Shown piece after piece: positions 41,901 to 44,307 of a DNA stretch of 44,307 nt. The stretch is from Bacteroidota bacterium. GTDB lineage: Bacteria > Bacteroidota > Bacteroidia > Chitinophagales > Saprospiraceae. The stretch lies in the NCBI GenBank assembly GCA_016234735.1, contig JACRAN010000200.1, positions 1-44,307 of the forward strand, read 5' to 3'. The translations under genes were made by a program, and so were the position numbers. The notes under the pieces are model-generated. The model searched no databases, was not told where the DNA came from, and saw only the letters and a program-made list of their open reading frames with translations. Within the stretch, counting starts at the first letter, position 1; every line of letters begins with the position of its first letter.

Positions 41901-42036
41901 CATCACCCGAAACCGCATGAACATCAGTCAGCTTTTGACCAACATGCACTTCGACGTGCAAATCGAAGACCTCGTGGACCCGCAGGGCAATGCCGCCGGA
42001 ACGAAGGTGGTCATTTCCATTCGCTCGAATGTCTGA
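38926..42036 (+). CDS. Beta-propeller / Y_Y_Y sensor histidine kinase (LytS-type)
   Basis: The preferred start is GTG 38926 (MQKLAAYLLASFLAASTAEA, a signal peptide); a TTG at 38878 in the same frame would add 16 residues. Of 1036 residues, about 20-690 form two-component-regulator propeller repeats (FVRYTVDDGLPSNTVYSLVQD, GYLWMGTADGLCRFD, GNLWITTIDNGLYCL). A Y_Y_Y domain (about 700-775; FSYKLEGLEKDW, YVAYANLRGGDYAFKVK) and a membrane helix (about 783-805) follow. The His_kinase domain has MNPHFLFNSLNAIKFY (phospho-His about 836) and a HATPase with PYVENAIWHGL and DNGIGREKA. It should sense an extracellular ligand and phosphorylate the LytTR regulator that follows 83 bp later. Confidence 0.93.
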   Translation: MQKLAAYLLASFLAASTAEAQPFNFVRYTVDDGLPSNTVYSLVQDNLGYLWMGTADGLCRFDGTSFTYFREMPGEVNTVKGEKFLTLRKDRSGNIWAGTENSGLNFISSKTGEITNYQYAPGDTASLNSNQVTCIFEDHRGRLWAGAQGLNLLDRQSGRFRRVLLFKDEAALKKYNGWQLEFLDWAQDPADSAVVWLTAAYGICRFNVETFEARYFFPSDKPIAFRASFLDDDGFLWLTDWGTGLHRFDLSEGTFELFKCGAGGSDVYGCQNAAGIMPFDKNRLLVASENAGLMFFEKKSGQFTHLSGLPLQNELPTAPRQFFKDRDGNLWITTIDNGLYCLQPQRQVFKKTPLEGNILQAIRHPLEDRVYACSEEGVLYVLDEKKLRVEAFSDPAPSVPNTPGLADLAVGKDGQLWILGYHDLYNWQKGDLSLKPLAWQSWKKALGAYGYFWDFAFDRQNHLWMSTQSGGLGRLGPERQTVQIYRFEKDNPHSLAHDYSISRIFVDNKDNVWGATANAFFYYDKKNGLFFNSPEPPAVSGGGRVFTGSRGFAQDKAGNIWMTAGLNRIGFVRPGDPVDAPVHIVKTSVPLPSARVWGMLAGPDGNIWIGSDAGLTRINPKTYAAEHYGEAYGLSAVNNLSLAANGEIFAAVSGGFFRFHPDSVALPAKAPVPVLTGFKVFDKPYGDGIAPSFLENVRLSYRQNFFSFEFSALDFTSKGRKEFSYKLEGLEKDWVMAGERRYVAYANLRGGDYAFKVKVRNEAGHWSEPLSLPIRIIPPVWERWWFWALVLLSLASAVYGIYRYRVSQIRREEAMKTVFHKQLAEMEMKALRAQMNPHFLFNSLNAIKFYVLKRSKEKAADYLTDFARLIRLVLHNSSQQLITLEQELEALELYIRIERLRFDEQFDFEIKTEPEVDAENFLIPPLLLQPYVENAIWHGLMHKKDGKGRLLVGIEQENGALRCVIEDNGIGREKAREVKSKSAQRSKSMGMSITRNRMNISQLLTNMHFDVQIEDLVDPQGNAAGTKVVISIRSNV

Positions 42037-42037
42037 T

Positions 42038-42120
42038 GCTGTTGGCATTTGGCTATTTGCTATTGGCTTTTCGAGGCTAATGGCTAACAGCCAAATGCCA
42101 ACAGCCAATAGCCAATAGCA
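42038..42120. repeat. Heptameric quasi-palindrome between sensor and regulator
   Basis: GCTGTTGGCATTTGGCT (42038-42054) pairs exactly with 42089-42105, and TGCTATTGGCT (42058-42068) pairs with 42110-42120; the two pairs are interleaved. Words such as TTGGCAT, TTGGCTA and TTTGCTA follow a 7-nt period. The last base is the A of the regulator's ATG. Confidence 0.85.
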
Positions 42121-42887
42121 TGAAAAAAATACCCGCCATCATCATTGACGACGAAAAATTCTGCATCGAGACTTTGCAATGGGAAATCGAGCAAAACTGC
42201 CCGGAGGTGGAGGTCGTCGCTACTTGCCAGAGCGGGGAAGAAGGCATCGCTGCCATCGAACGGCACCAGCCCAGCGTGGTTTTTCTCGACATCGAAATGC
42301 CCTACATGAACGCTTTCGAAATGTTGCAGGAATTGGGCAGCATTGATTTCGACATCATTTTCACGACGGCTTACGACCAGTTCGCCATCAAAGCCATCAA
42401 GGTCAGCGCGCTCGATTACCTGCTCAAGCCCATCGGCAAAGAAGAATTGGTGGCTGCCGTTGCGAAGCTCAAATCGAAAAAGGAAAAAGGCGTCTCCGGC
42501 AAGAGCCTGCGCCTGCTGATGGAGCAATTGCTCGTCAACCAGCACGAGGTGCGCAAAATCGCCCTGCCCACCCTCGAAGGGCTGGAATTGGTGCGCCTCG
42601 ACCAAATCGTGTTCGTCGAAGCCGACAGCAACTACACGCATTTTCACCTGCTTTCAGGTAAAAAAATCATCATCTCCCGCACGTTGAAGCAAGTGGAAGA
42701 AATGCTGGCAGACCAGCCCGCCGAAGGCGGGTTCTTCCGGGTGCATCAGACTTATTTGGTCAACCTCCACCACGTGGAGCGCTACCACAAAGGCAGCGGC
42801 GGCAGCCTCGACATGGTAAATAATGCCGTGGTGCCGGTAGCCAAAAGCCGCAAGGAATTGTTGATGCATCACTTGCAGATAATTTGA
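42120..42887 (+). CDS. LytTR-family response regulator
   Basis: The 255-residue protein has a receiver domain (1 to about 120): the acidic pocket IIDDE (about 8-12), phospho-Asp in VVFLDIEMP (about 57), Thr in IIFTTAYDQ and Lys in YLLKPIGKEE. A LytTR DNA-binding domain follows (about 150-250; QIVFVEADSNYTHFHL, TLKQVEEML, FFRVHQTYLVNLHHVERY, VPVAKSRKELL). LytTR proteins bind pairs of direct repeats about two helical turns apart. It is the cognate partner of the sensor at 38926. Its start codon abuts a palindrome that could hide the ribosome-binding region. Repeats upstream of 9892, 21790 and perhaps 43040 are candidate targets. Confidence 0.95.
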   Translation: MKKIPAIIIDDEKFCIETLQWEIEQNCPEVEVVATCQSGEEGIAAIERHQPSVVFLDIEMPYMNAFEMLQELGSIDFDIIFTTAYDQFAIKAIKVSALDYLLKPIGKEELVAAVAKLKSKKEKGVSGKSLRLLMEQLLVNQHEVRKIALPTLEGLELVRLDQIVFVEADSNYTHFHLLSGKKIIISRTLKQVEEMLADQPAEGGFFRVHQTYLVNLHHVERYHKGSGGSLDMVNNAVVPVAKSRKELLMHHLQII

Positions 42888-42939
42888 CGGCGACTTCCAA
42901 TACTCGCCGAAACCGGCCTTTCACTTGTCCATCCTGCCC

Positions 42940-42986
42940 ATACGCTCATTCCGTTTGTTTTGCCTGTGCTCCCGGCGGTATTTTTG
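42940..42986 (+). promoter_or_regulatory. Promoter of the small T9SS gene with a possible regulator half-site
   Basis: TTTG (42954-42957), 21 nt, TATTTTTG (42979-42986) is a full Bacteroidota promoter. Just upstream, 42940-42949 reads ATACGCTCAT, the exact complement of ATGAGCGTAT found in the repeat array at 21973-21982. Confidence 0.65.
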
Positions 42987-43039
42987 AAAAAATTGTAACA
43001 TGGACTGCCAATCCATGCACCTTCCAAAATGTCAGCGTT

Positions 43040-43537
43040 ATGAAAAAATTCCTCTTCCTTTTGCTCATCGCCTCAGCATTGGCAGGCCCAGCCGCGTCGC
43101 AAACGCTTGCCATTCAGGTCGTTGCCGCCGCCGGAGACACCTTCACCGCCGCCAACGGCGCCGAACTCGACTGGACGCTGGGCGAGCCGGTGGTGGAAAC
43201 CTTCGCCAACCAGGCTGTGCTGACGCAAGGCTTTCACCAGGCGTTCGACCTGGCGACGCCCGTGCTCGAACAACCCCTCAGCGACATCCTGCTGAAGGTG
43301 TACCCGAACCCCGCAAGCAACCGGCTCACCATCGAGGCCGAAGCGGCAGCGCCTTTGCGGGCGCAGCTTTTCGACCTGTTCGGTCGCCTCCTGTTGACCG
43401 TCCAATTGCAAAACCGGACGGAACAATTGGATGTGAGCCACCTGCCTGCGGGAACTTTCCTGTTGAGTATCCTTGAGGAGCGTCCCGATAGGTATCGGGA
43501 GGTGCAGGTTTTTAAAATTCAAAAGTTCAGTTTCTGA
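43040..43537 (+). CDS. Small secreted protein with T9SS sorting domain
   Basis: The ATG at 43040 gives 165 residues with a signal peptide (MKKFLFLLLIASALAGPAASQ). The short cargo (about 22-80) has the pattern AAAGDTFTAANGAELDWTLGE and VLTQGFHQAF, typical of a small Bacteroidota family found upstream of long repeat proteins. A sorting domain follows (VYPNPASNRLTIEA, LFDLFGRLLLTVQL, LDVSHLPAGTFLLSI). Near the end a TCCCGAT palindrome (43483-43500) codes for the residues RPDRYRE, then VQVFKIQKFSF. The next gene starts 13 bp downstream, so the two are probably co-expressed and may act together at the surface. Confidence 0.88.
   Translation: MKKFLFLLLIASALAGPAASQTLAIQVVAAAGDTFTAANGAELDWTLGEPVVETFANQAVLTQGFHQAFDLATPVLEQPLSDILLKVYPNPASNRLTIEAEAAAPLRAQLFDLFGRLLLTVQLQNRTEQLDVSHLPAGTFLLSILEERPDRYREVQVFKIQKFSF
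43481..43502. repeat. In-frame palindrome, TCCCGATA family
   Basis: TCCCGATAGGTATCGGGA (about 43483-43500) is an imperfect palindrome inside the coding region. It closely matches CCCGATAGCTATCGGG at 21831-21846, which is intergenic. Confidence 0.75.
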
Positions 43538-43550
43538 AAAAAATAAAAAC

Positions 43551-44307
43551 ATGAAAAAGCTAATTCTCTCCGTTGCTTTTCTGGCGGGTTGCTTCGTCAC
43601 CTTGTTGGCGCAGGCACCGCAGAGCTTCAAGTACCAGGCAGTCGCCCGCGATGCCAACGGGCAAATCATCAAAAACCAGGTCGTCGGGCTGCGGCTCTCC
43701 ATCCTGGAGGGCGGCGCAAGCGGCACCCTCGAATACCAGGAGACCCACCACCCGGTTTCGAGCGACATCGGCGTGTTTTCCGTCAATGTCGGCATGGGCA
43801 CCGTGCTCTCCGGCTCGATGGGCAGCATTGCCTGGGGCAGCGACGAGCACTGGCTGCGGGTGGAAATGGACGCCTCCGGCGGCAGCACTTTTCAACTGAT
43901 GGGCGCTTCGCAACTGCTCTCCGTGCCCTACGCCCTCCACGCTGAAACCGTCGCCGATAACGACGATGCCGATGCCGACCCTGCGAACGAGTTGCAGACC
44001 ATTTCAAAAACGGGGAACACCGTGACGTTGAGCAACGGCGGCGGCTCCTTCACCGATGCTGTGGACGATGCGGACGCCAGCGCCACGAACGAATTGCAGA
44101 CCATTTCGAAAACTGGGAGCACGGTGACGTTGAGCAACGGCGGCGGTTCTTTCACCGATGCTGTGGACGATGCGGACGCCAACCCCACGAACGAATTGCA
44201 GACCATTTCAAAAACTGGAAATACGGTGACGCTCTCCAATGGCGGCGGTTCTTTCACCGACGCTGTGGACGATGCGGACGCCAACCCCACGAACGAATTG
44301 CAGACCC
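43551..44307 (+). CDS. Secreted tandem-repeat protein (3' end outside the window)
   Basis: An open frame starts at ATG 43551 and runs off the window after 252 residues. It has a signal peptide (MKKLILSVAFLAGCFVTLLAQ). The domain common in large exported Bacteroidota proteins follows (SFKYQAVARDANGQIIKNQ, LRLSILEGGASGTLEYQETH, FSVNVGMG, HWLRVEMDASGG, LLSVPYALHAETV). From about residue 145 comes an array of 34-residue repeats beginning ELQTISKTG and holding TVTLSNGGGSFTDAVDDAD. Repeats of this type precede tail-fibre-like or collagen-like regions in other exported proteins. It is likely a long surface protein. The minus-strand frames over it are shadows. Confidence 0.9.
   Translation, partial: MKKLILSVAFLAGCFVTLLAQAPQSFKYQAVARDANGQIIKNQVVGLRLSILEGGASGTLEYQETHHPVSSDIGVFSVNVGMGTVLSGSMGSIAWGSDEHWLRVEMDASGGSTFQLMGASQLLSVPYALHAETVADNDDADADPANELQTISKTGNTVTLSNGGGSFTDAVDDADASATNELQTISKTGSTVTLSNGGGSFTDAVDDADANPTNELQTISKTGNTVTLSNGGGSFTDAVDDADANPTNELQT
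43985..44307 (+). repeat. 102-bp tandem coding repeats
   Basis: The unit beginning GAACGAGTTGCAGACC recurs at 43985, 44087, 44189 and 44291, exactly 102 bp (34 codons) apart. Copies differ by few bases. The array is cut by the window end. Confidence 0.93.

Overview
The window looks like a Bacteroidota chromosome, most probably a Saprospirales-type lineage. The evidence is the many type IX secretion (T9SS) C-terminal sorting domains, promoter boxes of the Bacteroidota type (TAnnTTTG, sometimes with an upstream TTTG), hybrid two-component proteins with an AraC-type output domain, a LytS/LytTR pair with a beta-propeller sensor, and many secreted proteins beginning MKK. The taxonomic call is inference; no rRNA or marker gene is present.

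Layout. 1-2.2 kb holds a truncated PAP2-like membrane protein, tRNA-Arg(CCT), a fructosamine-kinase-family protein and an orphan MbtH. 2.3-8.4 kb holds a giant secreted repeat protein divergent from a TPR/membrane/HTH regulator. 8.4-10 kb is a small operon (DUF1573 protein, cold-shock protein, tail-collar protein) ending in a decayed T9SS domain. 10-14.1 kb has a phosphatase/TPR/sulfotransferase fusion, a short PEP-CTERM-like protein and a T9SS protein. 14.3-21.8 kb is one long minus-strand run of eight exported proteins, closed by a terminator: a LamG T9SS protein, a pentapeptide-repeat protein, a second tail-collar protein, a cold-shock domain carrying a signal peptide and four unknowns. 22-26.3 kb has an AAA/DUF4143 ATPase convergent with a hybrid histidine kinase. 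26.4-31 kb has four lipoproteins, a third tail-collar protein and a small membrane protein. 31-37.4 kb has two paralogous TPR/HTH regulators, each followed by a paralogous 54-55 residue membrane protein, and a thrombospondin-type-3 T9SS protein. 37.4-44.3 kb has a ComEA-like protein, a LytS-type sensor and LytTR regulator, a small T9SS protein and a truncated repeat protein.

How the parts fit. The window is mostly exported proteins together with membrane regulators. Two secreted-protein operons are headed by direct repeats spaced 20-22 bp with a shared GAGCGT-like core, which could be sites for a LytTR-type regulator. Three different sensors or regulators share nearly the same promoter, 5' leader and signal peptide.

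The most unusual signal is a family of quasi-palindromes built from iterated 7-nt words, a different word at each locus. They lie between genes, against start or stop codons, and in frame inside coding sequences: three in one histidine kinase, one of them inside its receiver domain, and one between domains of the phosphatase fusion. A second class of perfect hairpins shares outer stems while both sides of the inner stem change together.
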